A DNA stretch of 64,000 bases from Thermopolyspora flexuosa (GCF_006716785.1 NZ_VFPQ01000001.1:1116001-1180000), one strand, 5' to 3'. Counted from the first letter of the stretch, positions 49,088-58,176 are shown. Numbers and translations: made by a program. Notes: generated from the sequence alone by a model not told the origin.

Positions 49088-50958
49088 GAGTGGTCAACGA
49101 CGCGAATCTGGACGAACGGCTCCCCGGCGGCGAGCTGAAGATCATGCGCGCGCTGTTCGCCGGCAAGGCCGCCCACGCGGTGGCGATCGGCGCGCTCGCG
49201 GTCCTCTCCACGGCGGGCACCCTCGCGCTCCCCCTGGTGGTCGCGCGGCTGCTCGAGGCGGTCCAGGAGAACCGGGGCATCGCCGGGCCGGCGATGATCA
49301 TGGTCGCGGTCGGCCTGGGCGCCGCCGTCGCCGGGACGCTCGCGACGTACCTGCTGTCGCGGCTGGCGGAGCGGCTCATCTGCCGGCTGCGGATCCAGAC
49401 CATGCGCAAGTCGCTCGCGCTGCGGCTCTCCGACGCCCGCCGCGAGGGCAGCGGGAACCTGGCGACGCGGCTCGCCGCCGACGTCTTCCAGCTCAAGGGC
49501 GCGATCGACATCGGGCCGATCCAGCTCCCGATGGCCCTCGTCACCCTCGCCGGCACCTTGGTGATCATGGGCTTCCTCGACTGGGTGCTCCTGCTGATCA
49601 CACTGGGCGGCTTCCTCACCGCACTGTGGATCGTCGCCCTCGTGGTCGTGGGGCTGCGGCGCAAGTTCCAGGCGCTGCAGGTCAACCTCGGCGAGCTGGT
49701 CGAGCGGTTCGTCGGCGTCATGGACGCCCTGCCGATCATCAAGGCGTACCGGGCCGAGGACCGGGTGGCGCGGGACCTCGCCGGCCGGGCGGAGCACCTG
49801 GCGCGGCTGGGCGTGCAGACCGCCCGCATGGAGTCCCTCATGGTCCCGGCGATCAACCTGGGGCAGCACATCGCCCTCCTCACCGTGCTCATCGGCGGGG
49901 GCGCGCGCCTGCTCGCCGGCCACCTCACCCTCGCCGACTTCGTCGCGTTCCTCCTCTACCTCCTCCAGCTCACCGCGCCGCTGATCATGGTGGCCTCGGG
50001 GGCCTCCAACATCCAGGCGGGGATGACCGCCCGCCGCCGCTTCAACGACCTGTTCGCCCTCCCGTCCGAGGACGACGGCACGGCCGGCGCGGCGGGGCCG
50101 GACGCGGCATCGCGCGGGTGGCACCCCGACCCCACGGCCCCGGCCGTACGGTTCGAGCGGGTCTCCTTCTCCTACGGCGACGAGCCGGTGCTCCGTGACG
50201 TGAGCCTCACGGTCCCCGCCGTCGGGCTCACCGCGATGGTCGGGCCGTCCGGTGCGGGCAAGTCCACCGTGCTGGCGCTGGTCGAGCGCTTCGTGACCCC
50301 CGGCGAAGGCCGGGTGGAGGTCTTCGGCCGGGACGCGGCCGGGCTCACCTCCGCCGAGCTGCGCGGCCGGATCGCCTACGTCGACCAGTCCTTCACGCTG
50401 CTGCGCGACACCGTCCGCGCCAACCTCACCCTCGGGCACGACGGCCCGGTACCCGACGAGGCGCTGCTCCACGCCCTCCGCAAGGTGGGCCTGGAGGAGG
50501 AGGTGCTGCGGCTGCCGGACGGGCTCGACACCGTCATCGGCGGCGAGAACGACCTGTCCGGCGGCCAGCGCCAGCGCCTCGCCCTGGCCCGGGCGATCCT
50601 CGCCGACACCCCGCTCGTCCTGCTCGACGAGCCGACCTCCCAGCTCGACAGCGTCAACGAGGTCCGGCTCCGCCAGGTCGTGGACGACCTCGCGCGGGAC
50701 CGCGCGGTGCTCGTCGTGGCGCACCGGCTCTCCACCGTGCAGCACGCCGGCCAGGTGATCGTCCTCGACCGCGGCCGGGTCCTCGCCGCCGGCACGCACG
50801 ACGAGCTGCTGTCGGGCTGCGCCGCGTACGCGGAGCTGGTGAACGGGCAGCTGCTGGGGTCCGCGGAGGCCGTGCTCACCGCGGGGGAGGGCCCCGAGAC
50901 GGAGAGCGCCGGGGCCCACGAGGCGGGGCGACCGGCGGTCGCGCGGCAGGGAGTGTGA
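49084..50958 (+). CDS. ABC exporter, fused membrane and ATPase domains
   Basis: A 624-residue half-transporter. Six helices lie in residues 25-310 (ABC_membrane type 1). The ATPase domain at about 360-590 has Walker A GPSGAGKST, signature LSGGQRQRLALARAIL, Walker B LVLLDEPTSQLD and switch His in VVAHRLST. There is no N-terminal C39 peptidase domain, so it exports peptide without cutting the leader itself; proteolysis is left to the M16 enzyme. The GTG at 49084 overlaps the permease stop; a second GTG at 49090 is possible. It functions as a homodimer in the membrane and is the best candidate for product export. Confidence 0.88.
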   Translation: MRVVNDANLDERLPGGELKIMRALFAGKAAHAVAIGALAVLSTAGTLALPLVVARLLEAVQENRGIAGPAMIMVAVGLGAAVAGTLATYLLSRLAERLICRLRIQTMRKSLALRLSDARREGSGNLATRLAADVFQLKGAIDIGPIQLPMALVTLAGTLVIMGFLDWVLLLITLGGFLTALWIVALVVVGLRRKFQALQVNLGELVERFVGVMDALPIIKAYRAEDRVARDLAGRAEHLARLGVQTARMESLMVPAINLGQHIALLTVLIGGGARLLAGHLTLADFVAFLLYLLQLTAPLIMVASGASNIQAGMTARRRFNDLFALPSEDDGTAGAAGPDAASRGWHPDPTAPAVRFERVSFSYGDEPVLRDVSLTVPAVGLTAMVGPSGAGKSTVLALVERFVTPGEGRVEVFGRDAAGLTSAELRGRIAYVDQSFTLLRDTVRANLTLGHDGPVPDEALLHALRKVGLEEEVLRLPDGLDTVIGGENDLSGGQRQRLALARAILADTPLVLLDEPTSQLDSVNEVRLRQVVDDLARDRAVLVVAHRLSTVQHAGQVIVLDRGRVLAAGTHDELLSGCAAYAELVNGQLLGSAEAVLTAGEGPETESAGAHEAGRPAVARQGV

Positions 50959-50963
50959 TCCGC

Positions 50964-51926
50964 ATGCCGACCTTCTCCGTGCTGGTGCCGTTCATGCCGG
51001 CCCGGCCCGAGCAGGTGCTGCCGCTCGCCGCCCTGGTACGGCACAGCGCCGCCCACCGGCTCTGGCAGGGGCAGTCGCTGCTCGTCGAGCCGCACCAGGC
51101 CTTCACCCACGTCGCGGCCTCCGGCTTCCGGGTGCCGTGCGGGACGGGCGTGACGCTCATGCCGTTCCGGCACCCGCTCGAGGCCGCGCTGCAGGCGCGG
51201 TCGGTCGCGATCGCCACCGGTCAGCCGACGGTGGCCGGGTTCGGGCCGGGCGCGACCGTGCTGCAGCGGAGCATGCTCGGCGCCCCCTACGCCAGCCCGC
51301 TCACCGCGGTGCGCGAGTACCTGACCGTGGTGCGCGGCCTGCTCGAGGGGCGGCCGGTGGAGCTCGAGGGCGAGTACTACCCCTGCCGCGTCCACATGGG
51401 CTGGCCGCCGGTTCCCGGGATCGAGCTGGGGCTGGGCGTGCTGCGCCCGGCGATGGCCCGGCTCGCCGGGGAGATCGCCGACGTCGCCATCACCTGGCTC
51501 ACCCCGCCCGGCTACCTGCGCGAGGTGATCGTGCCCGCACTGCGCGCCGGCGCAGAGCGGGCCGGGCGCTCCGCGCCCCGCGTCGCGGCGATGGTCCCGG
51601 TGGCGCTCGCCGCCCCCGGCCGGGACCCGGTCGACCTCGTGCTCGCCGGGAACTCGGGCCACCTGGCGATGCCGCACTACCAGGACATGCTCCGCCGATC
51701 GGGGGTCGAGGTCGACCCGGAGGACCCGGCCGTGACGGCGAAGGGCGTGCTGGAGAGCCGGGCCTTCGTCTTCGGCGGCCCGGACGAGCTGCGGGACGCC
51801 GTGGCGGAGTACGCGGACGCCGGGGTGGACGAGATCGTGCTGAACGTCACCGGCGTCTGCCAGCGGTACGGCCTGCCCGTCGCGCAGGCGGAGCTGGAGA
51901 CGATCCTCGCGGAGGTGGCCGCGTGA
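50964..51926 (+). CDS. F420-dependent (luciferase-like) oxidoreductase, putative dehydroalanine reductase
   Basis: A 320-residue LLM-fold TIM-barrel enzyme with the usual MPTFSVLVPF start, GTGVTLMPFRHPLEAALQARSVA, and the cofactor-site segments AGFGPG and GELADVAITW-like GEIADVAITWLTPPG. In class V lanthipeptide pathways an F420H2-dependent enzyme of this type reduces dehydroalanine to D-alanine (known for LxmJ). Here it sits next to the Cys decarboxylase and the kinase/HopA1 pair, so the same role is likely. The ATG at 50964 is 10 bases from GGGAG; a GTG at 50955 lies too close to that site. It overlaps the decarboxylase gene by GTGA. Confidence 0.82.
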   Translation: MPTFSVLVPFMPARPEQVLPLAALVRHSAAHRLWQGQSLLVEPHQAFTHVAASGFRVPCGTGVTLMPFRHPLEAALQARSVAIATGQPTVAGFGPGATVLQRSMLGAPYASPLTAVREYLTVVRGLLEGRPVELEGEYYPCRVHMGWPPVPGIELGLGVLRPAMARLAGEIADVAITWLTPPGYLREVIVPALRAGAERAGRSAPRVAAMVPVALAAPGRDPVDLVLAGNSGHLAMPHYQDMLRRSGVEVDPEDPAVTAKGVLESRAFVFGGPDELRDAVAEYADAGVDEIVLNVTGVCQRYGLPVAQAELETILAEVAA

Positions 51927-52573
51927 CCGCGCTCCCCGACGGCCACGAGCCCGTCCCCGAACTCGGGATCTCGCGCCTGCTGCTCGTCGTCACCGGTGCG
52001 GTCGCCGCGGCGCACACGCCGTTCTGGCTGGAGTGGCTGCGCGGCGCGCACCCGGACGTGGAGATCCGGGTGGTGCTCACCCGCAGCGCCCGGCGGTTCG
52101 TGACGCCCGCCGCGCTCGCCGCCCACGCCGGCGGCGAGGTGTTCCTCGACGCCTGGCCCGAGGACGAGGCCGCCGCCCGGCACGTCGAGTGGCAGCAGTG
52201 GGCGCAGGCCATCGTGGTCTACCCGGCCACGCTGAACTTCATCGCCCGGTTCGCCCTCGGCCTCGCCGACACGCCCGCGCTGCTCGCAGCGCAGTGCGCG
52301 ACCGTGCCCGTCGTGCTCGCGCCCGCGCTGCCGCCGAACGGTCTCGACAGCGCCGCCTACCAGGCGCACTGGACCGCGCTGCAGGGCCGCCGCAACGTCG
52401 CCGTGGCCCCGCCCCGGCCCGGGCTGAGCGCGACCACCGGGCGGCACGACGCGTGGGCGCCCGCGTTCCTGCCCGACGTGCTCAAGCTGGTGGAGCGGTG
52501 CCGCGCGGAGCTCGCCGCCGAGCCGGACGCGCCGTCGCCGGTGGTCTCCCTGGCGGACGGGATGCGCCCATGA
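51923..52573 (+). CDS. EpiD/HFCD-type flavoprotein cysteine decarboxylase
   Basis: A 216-residue flavoprotein of the homo-oligomeric FMN Cys-decarboxylase family (EpiD, MrsD, CypD, LxmD). The FMN phosphate loop is SRLLLVVTGAVAAAHTPFWL (about 14-33). VLTRSARRFVTPAAL follows, and VVYPATLNFIARFALGLAD (about 96-114) corresponds to the PASANT motif. It oxidatively decarboxylates a C-terminal Cys of the precursor to an enethiol that closes an aminovinyl-cysteine ring. Precursor 1 ends in Cys; precursor 2 does not. The GTG at 51923 overlaps the reductase stop, and the stop overlaps the next gene. Confidence 0.87.
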   Translation: MTALPDGHEPVPELGISRLLLVVTGAVAAAHTPFWLEWLRGAHPDVEIRVVLTRSARRFVTPAALAAHAGGEVFLDAWPEDEAAARHVEWQQWAQAIVVYPATLNFIARFALGLADTPALLAAQCATVPVVLAPALPPNGLDSAAYQAHWTALQGRRNVAVAPPRPGLSATTGRHDAWAPAFLPDVLKLVERCRAELAAEPDAPSPVVSLADGMRP

Positions 52574-53460
52574 CGGCCCCCGCGGTCGCCGCCGCCCCGG
52601 TGGACGAGTTCGGCACCGGGCTGCTGCGGACCACGATCACGACGGACGGGGCGGGCGGGTTCGTCTGGATCCGCCGTCCCGGCCCGCTCGCCCCGGCGCC
52701 GTTCACCCCCGCCGACCCGGAGCTCGCCCCGCGGATCGCGGCGCTGCGGCCCGCGGCCGGGGTACGGCTCGTCCCCGGCACGGCCCGGGGCGAGGCACGG
52801 GAGTACCGCGTCGCGGGCGCGGGATCGCTCGCCGGGCACCTGCTCCGCGACGGCGTCCACCCGCGCCTCGCGCCCGCGCTCCGCGGCCTGGGGGCCGCGC
52901 TCGCCGCGCTGCACACGCTCCCGCCGCCGGCGTCCCGGCCCGCCGTACCGTCCCGCGGCCTGGCCCGGCTCGACGCCTGGCTGCGCGGCCGGGCGCCGCA
53001 GGCGTGGGCCGCCCAGGCGGCCGCGGTGCTGCGGGAGCGGCTCGGCCCGGACCGCTGGGCGGCGCTGTGCTCCTGGGCGGCGCGGGGCGTGGGGGACGAC
53101 GACGTGGTGCTCGCCCACGGCGCCCCCGGCCTGGGCTCGGTGGTGTGCGCCCCGGGATCCGGCGTCACCGAGATCCTCGTCGGCGAGGACCTCTGCGCCG
53201 CGCCGCGGCACACCGACCTCGGCTGGGTGATCGGCGAGCTGGTCGAGCTCTCCTGGCGGCTCGGCGGGGACGCACGGACCTGGCAGGGCCTCACCGACGC
53301 GCTGCTCGAGGGGTACGGCCGCGGCCCGGGCGTGCCGTGGAACCACCTGGCGGCGGTCCGCATCGCCCTGCACCTGCACGACTTCACCGCCTACGTCGCG
53401 TGGGACCCCGCCGAGTGCGAGCGGTACGCGCACTTTCTCGGTTATCTCATCGACCTGTGA
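52570..53460 (+). CDS. Degenerate phosphotransferase-like protein, possible cyclase or leader-binding component
   Basis: A 296-residue protein whose last 150 residues keep an APH-like outline (ALHTLPPP, VLAHGAPGLGSVV at the catalytic-loop position, HTDLGWVIGELVELSWRLGG at the helix after it), but the catalytic Asp of HGD is Ala-Pro and no metal Asp is evident, so it is probably not a kinase. Class V clusters carry a third essential protein beside the kinase and the HopA1 protein whose role is linked to cyclisation; this is the likely counterpart by position, not by proven homology. The ATG overlaps the decarboxylase stop (ATGA). Only 18 bases separate its stop from the M16 protease gene. Confidence 0.6.
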   Translation: MTAPAVAAAPVDEFGTGLLRTTITTDGAGGFVWIRRPGPLAPAPFTPADPELAPRIAALRPAAGVRLVPGTARGEAREYRVAGAGSLAGHLLRDGVHPRLAPALRGLGAALAALHTLPPPASRPAVPSRGLARLDAWLRGRAPQAWAAQAAAVLRERLGPDRWAALCSWAARGVGDDDVVLAHGAPGLGSVVCAPGSGVTEILVGEDLCAAPRHTDLGWVIGELVELSWRLGGDARTWQGLTDALLEGYGRGPGVPWNHLAAVRIALHLHDFTAYVAWDPAECERYAHFLGYLIDL

Positions 53461-53478
53461 CATGGAGGTGCCGCGCCG

Positions 53479-56067
53479 ATGACCGGCGGCCGGGAACCGA
53501 TCGGGATGACCCTGTCCAACGGCCTGCGCGTGCTGGTGGCGCCGTGGCCGGGCACGCCGCGGGTCGCGGTGGCCGTGCACTACCGGGTCGGGTTCCGCAA
53601 CGAGCCGCCGGGTCGGCAGGGCTTCGCGCACCTTTTCGAGCACCTGATGTTCCGGGGCAGCGCGAGCCTGCCGGACGGCCGGTTCTTCGACCACGTGTAC
53701 CGGCTCGCCGGCACCGCCAACGGCACCACCCATCAGGACTTCACCGACTACTACCAGGTGCTTCCGTCGGCCGCGCTGGAGCAGGCGCTGTTCAGCGAGG
53801 CCGACCGAATGCGGGCGCCGCGGTTCACCGCGGCGAACCTCGCCGAGCAGCTCGCCGGGATCGAGCAGGAGATCCGCCAGGCCGTCGTCGAACGGCCCTA
53901 CGGGGGTTTCCCCTGGCCGCTGCTGCCCGGCGTGCTCTACGACACCTTCGCCAACGCGCACGACGGCTACGGGGACGTGGCGCTGCTGCGCCGTACCACG
54001 CCGGACGACTGCGCCGAGTTCTTCGACGCCCACTACGCGCCGGGCAACGCGGTGCTCACCATCGCCGGTGACGTCGACCCGGACGCGGCTCGCATCCTCG
54101 TCGAGCGCCACTTCGGGGACATCCCCGCGCGTCCGGTACGGCCCGCGCCGGATCTCCGGGAGCCCGCGCCCCGGGCCGACCGGTGGGTCGTCTGCGGCGA
54201 GCCCGGCGTGCCCGCCACCGCGGTCGCGCTCGGCTACCGGCTGCCGGACCCCGCCGGGGACCTGCCCGGCTACCTCGCCCACGTGGTGCTCGCCCGGCTG
54301 CTCACCCGGCACGGCCTCGCCCGGCCGTACGGGCCACGCCTCGACGCGAGCTGCGGCTTCTTCGGCATGCTCGCCGCGAAGGACCCGGACACCCTGGTCA
54401 TCGCGACGCTGCCGGCGCCCGGGGTCACGCCGGAGCGGCTGGTGGCCGCGGTGGACGAGCGCTGGGACGAGTGGGCCGACCCCGGCCGCATCGCCGGCCC
54501 GGTGGCCGAGGCCGTCCGCGGCCTGTGCGCCGAGCACCACCGGCGGCACGGCGACCTGGAGGCCCGGTGCCGCGCCCTCGGCCGGCTGGAGGCGCTCTTC
54601 GGCCGGGCCGGGCTGCTCGACGAGCTGCCCGGCCTGCTCGCCCGGGTGACGCCCGAGCAGGTCGCGCGGGCGGCCCGGGGGCTGCGCGCCGCGCACAAGG
54701 CGGTGCTCGTCATGGAGCCGGCCGGGCGCCGGACCCGGCCCGGTCCCGCCGTGCCGGTCGCGGGCACGCCGGCCCCGGCCGCGCGCCGCGGCGCCGCCGA
54801 GCGGCTCGGGCGCGCCGCCGTACGGCCGATGCCCCCCGCCGGGCCACAGCGCGACCCCCGGCTGCAGGGGCTGTGCGAGACCGTGATCGCCAACGGCCTG
54901 CGCGTCGTCGCCGTCCGCGATGCGCGGGTGCCCCTGGTCGAGCTGCGGCTGCGCATGCCGCTCGGGACGCCCGGCTGGGCCCGTCCCGAGCGGGTGGACG
55001 CGCTCGCCGCCCCCGACCGCGTGCGGGCGTCCCGGTCGGCCCGGGCGTTCGGCGGCGAGTTCGACCTGTCCACCGACGGGCAGTGGCTGGACGCGTCCGG
55101 CTACGCGCCCTCCGGGGCGCTCGACGACTGGCTCGGCGTGCTCGCCGGCCTGCTGCTCGCGGCGGAGCCCGCCGAGCCCGTCCCGCCGCCGGCATGGCAC
55201 GACCCCGACCGCGTCGGGGACGCCGCGCTGCGCCGCCACTGGCTCGGCGGGTCCGCCGGGCACGACGACGACCTCGCCGGGCTGCGCCGTTCCGTGCTCG
55301 ACCCGGCCGCCGCCTGCCTCGTCGCCGTCGGCGATCTCGACCCGGAGGAGTTCCCGGCGCACGCGGAGAAGGCGCTGCTCGGCTGGCGGGCCCCGGACGG
55401 TCCGCCGCGCCGCCCGCTCACCCTGCACGGCACCGAGGATCTGCTCCTCGTGCGCCGGCCCGGGCTCGCCGCGGCCCGCCTCACCCTGTGCGCGGTGCGT
55501 CCGTTCGACGGCCCCGCCGAGGCGGCGCGCTACCTCGCCACGGCGATCTTCGGCGGCTACGCGCGCTCCCGGCTGGTGACGCGCATCCTCGGCCGGGACC
55601 GGGTGGAGTACGAGGCCTACGCCGGGCGGGACGTCATCCTCGACACGCACCGGGCCTACGTGCGGGCGCTCGTCCCGAACGCGCTCGTCCCGGCCGCGCT
55701 CGCCGACATCCGCGCCGAGATGCGCAGGCTCGCCGCCGATCCGCCCGGCGCCGCCGAGACGGCCGCGGCCCGCGACCACTGCCTCGCGCAGCTTCTGTCG
55801 GCGTTCGATTCCCCCCGTCTCCTCGCCGACCTGATCTGCCAGGCGGTCTCCTTCGGGCAGGGGGCCGACTGGCTGGAACGGCTGCCCGGCCTCCTGCGCG
55901 CGGTGCCGCCCGCGGACGTGGCGAGGGCCGCGGTGGAGCTGTACGGCACCGGCCGCCCGGGCGGCGTGATCGTGGGTGACGTCGACGAGGCGCTCCTCGC
56001 CTCCGGCGCCGACCTGAGGATCGTGCCGCTGTCCTCCGGGCCCGGCCGCGCCGCCGCGATGCCGTGA
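53479..56067 (+). CDS. Fused double M16-family metallopeptidase (leader protease candidate)
   Basis: An 862-residue protein made of two M16 halves. The first (about 1-420) has the inverted zinc motif HLFEH (His51, Glu54, His55) and the downstream Glu (about 131, QEIRQAVVE), so it is catalytic. The second (about 460-862) keeps the fold (VIANGLRVVAVRDARVPLVELRLRMP, then GGYARSRLVTRILGRDRVEYEAYAG) but lacks an HxxEH, as in the non-catalytic partner of two-chain M16 enzymes. Class V clusters often encode two separate M16 proteins; here they are one chain. It has no signal peptide, so leader removal would be cytoplasmic or near the membrane. The ATG at 53479 follows GGAGGTG. Confidence 0.87.
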   Translation: MTGGREPIGMTLSNGLRVLVAPWPGTPRVAVAVHYRVGFRNEPPGRQGFAHLFEHLMFRGSASLPDGRFFDHVYRLAGTANGTTHQDFTDYYQVLPSAALEQALFSEADRMRAPRFTAANLAEQLAGIEQEIRQAVVERPYGGFPWPLLPGVLYDTFANAHDGYGDVALLRRTTPDDCAEFFDAHYAPGNAVLTIAGDVDPDAARILVERHFGDIPARPVRPAPDLREPAPRADRWVVCGEPGVPATAVALGYRLPDPAGDLPGYLAHVVLARLLTRHGLARPYGPRLDASCGFFGMLAAKDPDTLVIATLPAPGVTPERLVAAVDERWDEWADPGRIAGPVAEAVRGLCAEHHRRHGDLEARCRALGRLEALFGRAGLLDELPGLLARVTPEQVARAARGLRAAHKAVLVMEPAGRRTRPGPAVPVAGTPAPAARRGAAERLGRAAVRPMPPAGPQRDPRLQGLCETVIANGLRVVAVRDARVPLVELRLRMPLGTPGWARPERVDALAAPDRVRASRSARAFGGEFDLSTDGQWLDASGYAPSGALDDWLGVLAGLLLAAEPAEPVPPPAWHDPDRVGDAALRRHWLGGSAGHDDDLAGLRRSVLDPAAACLVAVGDLDPEEFPAHAEKALLGWRAPDGPPRRPLTLHGTEDLLLVRRPGLAAARLTLCAVRPFDGPAEAARYLATAIFGGYARSRLVTRILGRDRVEYEAYAGRDVILDTHRAYVRALVPNALVPAALADIRAEMRRLAADPPGAAETAAARDHCLAQLLSAFDSPRLLADLICQAVSFGQGADWLERLPGLLRAVPPADVARAAVELYGTGRPGGVIVGDVDEALLASGADLRIVPLSSGPGRAAAMP

Positions 56068-56205
56068 CGCCGTCGTGACACCTGCCGCGCCCGGCCGTGC
56101 CGGCCAGGCCGGCGGGCCGTGCGTGCGTGCGGGCGTCGTGGATCGCCTCACCCGATCGGCTGCCTCTGGTTCCGTCGTGCTCCTTCATCGATACGTAGTA
56201 CGCCA

Positions 56206-56234
56206 TTGATGGGATGTAGTAGAACTGCTACATT
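56206..56234 (+). promoter_or_regulatory. Leaderless promoter with overlapping palindromic operator
   Basis: TTGATG (56206-56211), a 17-base spacer and TACATT (56229-56234) place transcription start at about 56241-56242, exactly the ATG of the ABC gene, which has no Shine-Dalgarno site. An imperfect dyad TGTAGTAG-AA-CTGCTACA (56215-56232) fills the spacer and covers the -10. A repressor there, possibly the Xre protein encoded at 57934, would block the promoter. Confidence 0.65.
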
Positions 56235-56241
56235 CCTGAGT

Positions 56242-57087
56242 ATGACTTCGGCGATCACGATCCGCGGGCTGCGGATGCGGTACGGCACGACCGAGGTGCT
56301 GCGCGGGGTGGACCTCGACGTCGAGCGGGGCGAGATCTTCACGCTCCTCGGCCCGAACGGGGCGGGGAAGACCACGACGATCGAGATCCTCGAGGGCTTC
56401 CGGAACCGGTCCGCGGGCGAGGTGCGCGTGCTCGGCGTCGACCCGGAGCGCGGCACCGACGCCTGGCGGGCGAAGCTCGGCATCGTGCTCCAGTCCTGGC
56501 GCGACCACGCCAGATGGGAGACCCGCCGGCTGCTCGCGCACGTGGCGGAGTTCTTCGACGACCCCTACGACGTCGACGAGCTGCTCGAGGCGGTCGGCCT
56601 CACCGAGCAGGCGGACCGGCGGGTGGGCCGCCTGTCGGGCGGGCAGCGGCGGCGGCTCGACGTCGCGCTGGGCATCATCGGCCGCCCCGAGCTGCTGTTC
56701 CTCGACGAGCCGACCGCCGGGTTCGACCCGGAGGCGCGCAGCGAGTTCCACGAGCTCATCACCAAGCTCGCGGCACGGGACGGCATCACCGTGCTGCTCA
56801 CCACCCACGACCTCGCCGAGGCCGAGAAGCTGGCGCACCGGACGGCGATCCTCGTGCGCGGCAGGGTGGCCGTCTGCGGGACGCCGGGCGAGCTCGCCGC
56901 GGCCGTACAGGCGCCCTCCCGGGTCGAGTGGCTGGAGAACGGCCGCCCGCAGAGCGTGACCACGTCCGATCCGTCGCAGGTGGCGTGGGAGCTGCACCAG
57001 CGGTTCGGCGGCCCGGTGCCGGGGCTCGTCATCCGTCGCCCAACGCTCGAGGAGAGCTACCTCAACCTGGTCGGGAGGGAATCGTGA
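56242..57087 (+). CDS. ABC transporter ATP-binding protein (drug/lantibiotic-exporter type)
   Basis: A 281-residue ATPase: Walker A GPNGAGKTT (about 38-46), signature LSGGQRRRLDVALGII, Walker B LLFLDEPTAGFDP, switch His in TTHDL. A short C-terminal domain with VEWLENGRPQSVTTSD follows. It pairs with the permease that begins at 57084 (GTGA overlap). The predicted promoter makes it the first gene of a separate four-gene operon (ATPase, permease, Xre, membrane protein). Its place at the edge of the lanthipeptide cluster suggests self-resistance or inducible export. Confidence 0.9.
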   Translation: MTSAITIRGLRMRYGTTEVLRGVDLDVERGEIFTLLGPNGAGKTTTIEILEGFRNRSAGEVRVLGVDPERGTDAWRAKLGIVLQSWRDHARWETRRLLAHVAEFFDDPYDVDELLEAVGLTEQADRRVGRLSGGQRRRLDVALGIIGRPELLFLDEPTAGFDPEARSEFHELITKLAARDGITVLLTTHDLAEAEKLAHRTAILVRGRVAVCGTPGELAAAVQAPSRVEWLENGRPQSVTTSDPSQVAWELHQRFGGPVPGLVIRRPTLEESYLNLVGRES

Positions 57088-57920
57088 ACCGCAAGGCCGT
57101 CCGCATCGGGATACGGCGCGGCTGGATCGAGCACACGTACCTGATCAAGGACCCCAAGGAGCTCATCGGCACCCTGGTCAGCACGGTGGGGTTCTTCACC
57201 GCCATGATCCTGTGGATCGGCGACACGCCGATCGAGGGCACGAACGTCACCGCCACCACGTACATGACGGCGGGCCTGCTCGCCTTCGTCGTCTTCGGCA
57301 CCGGGCTGTTCACCCTGCCGACGGCCCTCGCCACCGACCGGGAGGACGGCACGCTGCTGCGGCTGCGCGGCCTCCCGGGCGGGATCCCGGCCTACCTCGT
57401 GGGGCGGGCGACCACCCTGCTCTGCCAGATCGCCGTGCAGAGCGTGCTCATCATGGCCACCGCCCTGGTCGTGGGCGGGGTGGGCGCGCCGCGCGACTGG
57501 CTCACGCTGGTCTGGGTGCTGGTGCTCGGCACGGTCGCGGTCGTGCCCCTGGGGGCGGCGATCGGCTGCATGTTCCCCAACCCCAAGGCCGCCGCCGGCG
57601 TCCTCGTCCTGCCCGCGATGGGGCTCATGGCCGTCTCGGGCGTGCTCGTGCCCACGTCCTACCTGCCCGAGATCGTCCGCGCGATCGCCCAGGTGTTCCC
57701 GCTCTACTGGCAGGGGCTCGGCCTGCGCGCGGCCCTGCTGCCCGAGTCCGCGGCGGCGGCCGAGATCGCGGGGAGCTGGCGGCTTCCCCAGGTCGCGGGC
57801 GTGCTCGCCGCCTGGGGCATCGCCGGCATGCTGATCGCGCCCTCGCTGATCCGCCGGGTGACCCGGCGGGAGTCCGGGTCCCGGCTCGCCGAGCGGCAGC
57901 TCGCCGCGGCGGGGAACTGA
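57084..57920 (+). CDS. ABC-2 family permease
   Basis: A 278-residue permease with six hydrophobic helices: TLVSTVGFFTAMILWIG (about 24-40), ATTYMTAGLLAFVVFGTGLFTLP, VGRATTLLCQIAVQSVLIMATALVVGG, LVWVLVLGTVAVVPLGAAIG, GVLVLPAMGLMAVSGVLVPTSYLP and a last helix near the C-terminus. LPEIVRAIAQVFPLYWQGLGLRAALLPE is the usual ABC-2 region before the final helix. The GTG at 57084 follows GGGAGGG. It is the membrane partner of the ATPase encoded immediately upstream. Confidence 0.88.
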   Translation: MNRKAVRIGIRRGWIEHTYLIKDPKELIGTLVSTVGFFTAMILWIGDTPIEGTNVTATTYMTAGLLAFVVFGTGLFTLPTALATDREDGTLLRLRGLPGGIPAYLVGRATTLLCQIAVQSVLIMATALVVGGVGAPRDWLTLVWVLVLGTVAVVPLGAAIGCMFPNPKAAAGVLVLPAMGLMAVSGVLVPTSYLPEIVRAIAQVFPLYWQGLGLRAALLPESAAAAEIAGSWRLPQVAGVLAAWGIAGMLIAPSLIRRVTRRESGSRLAERQLAAAGN

Positions 57921-57933
57921 GGCCGGAGGCGCG

Positions 57934-58176
57934 ATGACCGGGGAAGCCGTGCACAACCGCATCGCGGTGCTCCGGGCCGAGCGGGGCGTCTCCCGGCGGC
58001 AGCTCGCCGACGCGCTCGGCATCCACTACCAGACCGTCGGCTATCTGGAGCGCGGCGAGTACAACCCCAGCCTCTTCCTCGCCCTCAAGATCGCCGACTT
58101 CTTCGAGGTCCCGATGGAGGTCGTGTTCTCTCTCCACCCGTTCCCGCTGCTCGGAAGCGAGGGGATGACGCGATGA
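57934..58176 (+). CDS. Small Xre-family DNA-binding protein
   Basis: An 80-residue single-domain Xre/Cro-type helix-turn-helix: IAVLRAERGVSRRQLADALGIHYQTVGYLERGEYNPS covers helices 1-4, with the recognition helix YQTVGYLERG. Similar short regulators (YozG/PlcR-N-like, ending in FFEVPMEVVFSL) often sit in small operons with a membrane protein, as here, where the next gene overlaps by ATGA. It likely autoregulates the ABC/Xre/membrane operon through the palindrome at 56215-56232. Confidence 0.88.
   Translation: MTGEAVHNRIAVLRAERGVSRRQLADALGIHYQTVGYLERGEYNPSLFLALKIADFFEVPMEVVFSLHPFPLLGSEGMTR

Noticed and set aside
52357-56151. Minus-strand open frame of about 1260 codons opposite the decarboxylase to M16 genes
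   Set aside because: It spans three real genes with clear family motifs, and its own translation is repetitive Arg/Gly/His/Pro. It is a shadow of strong codon bias.
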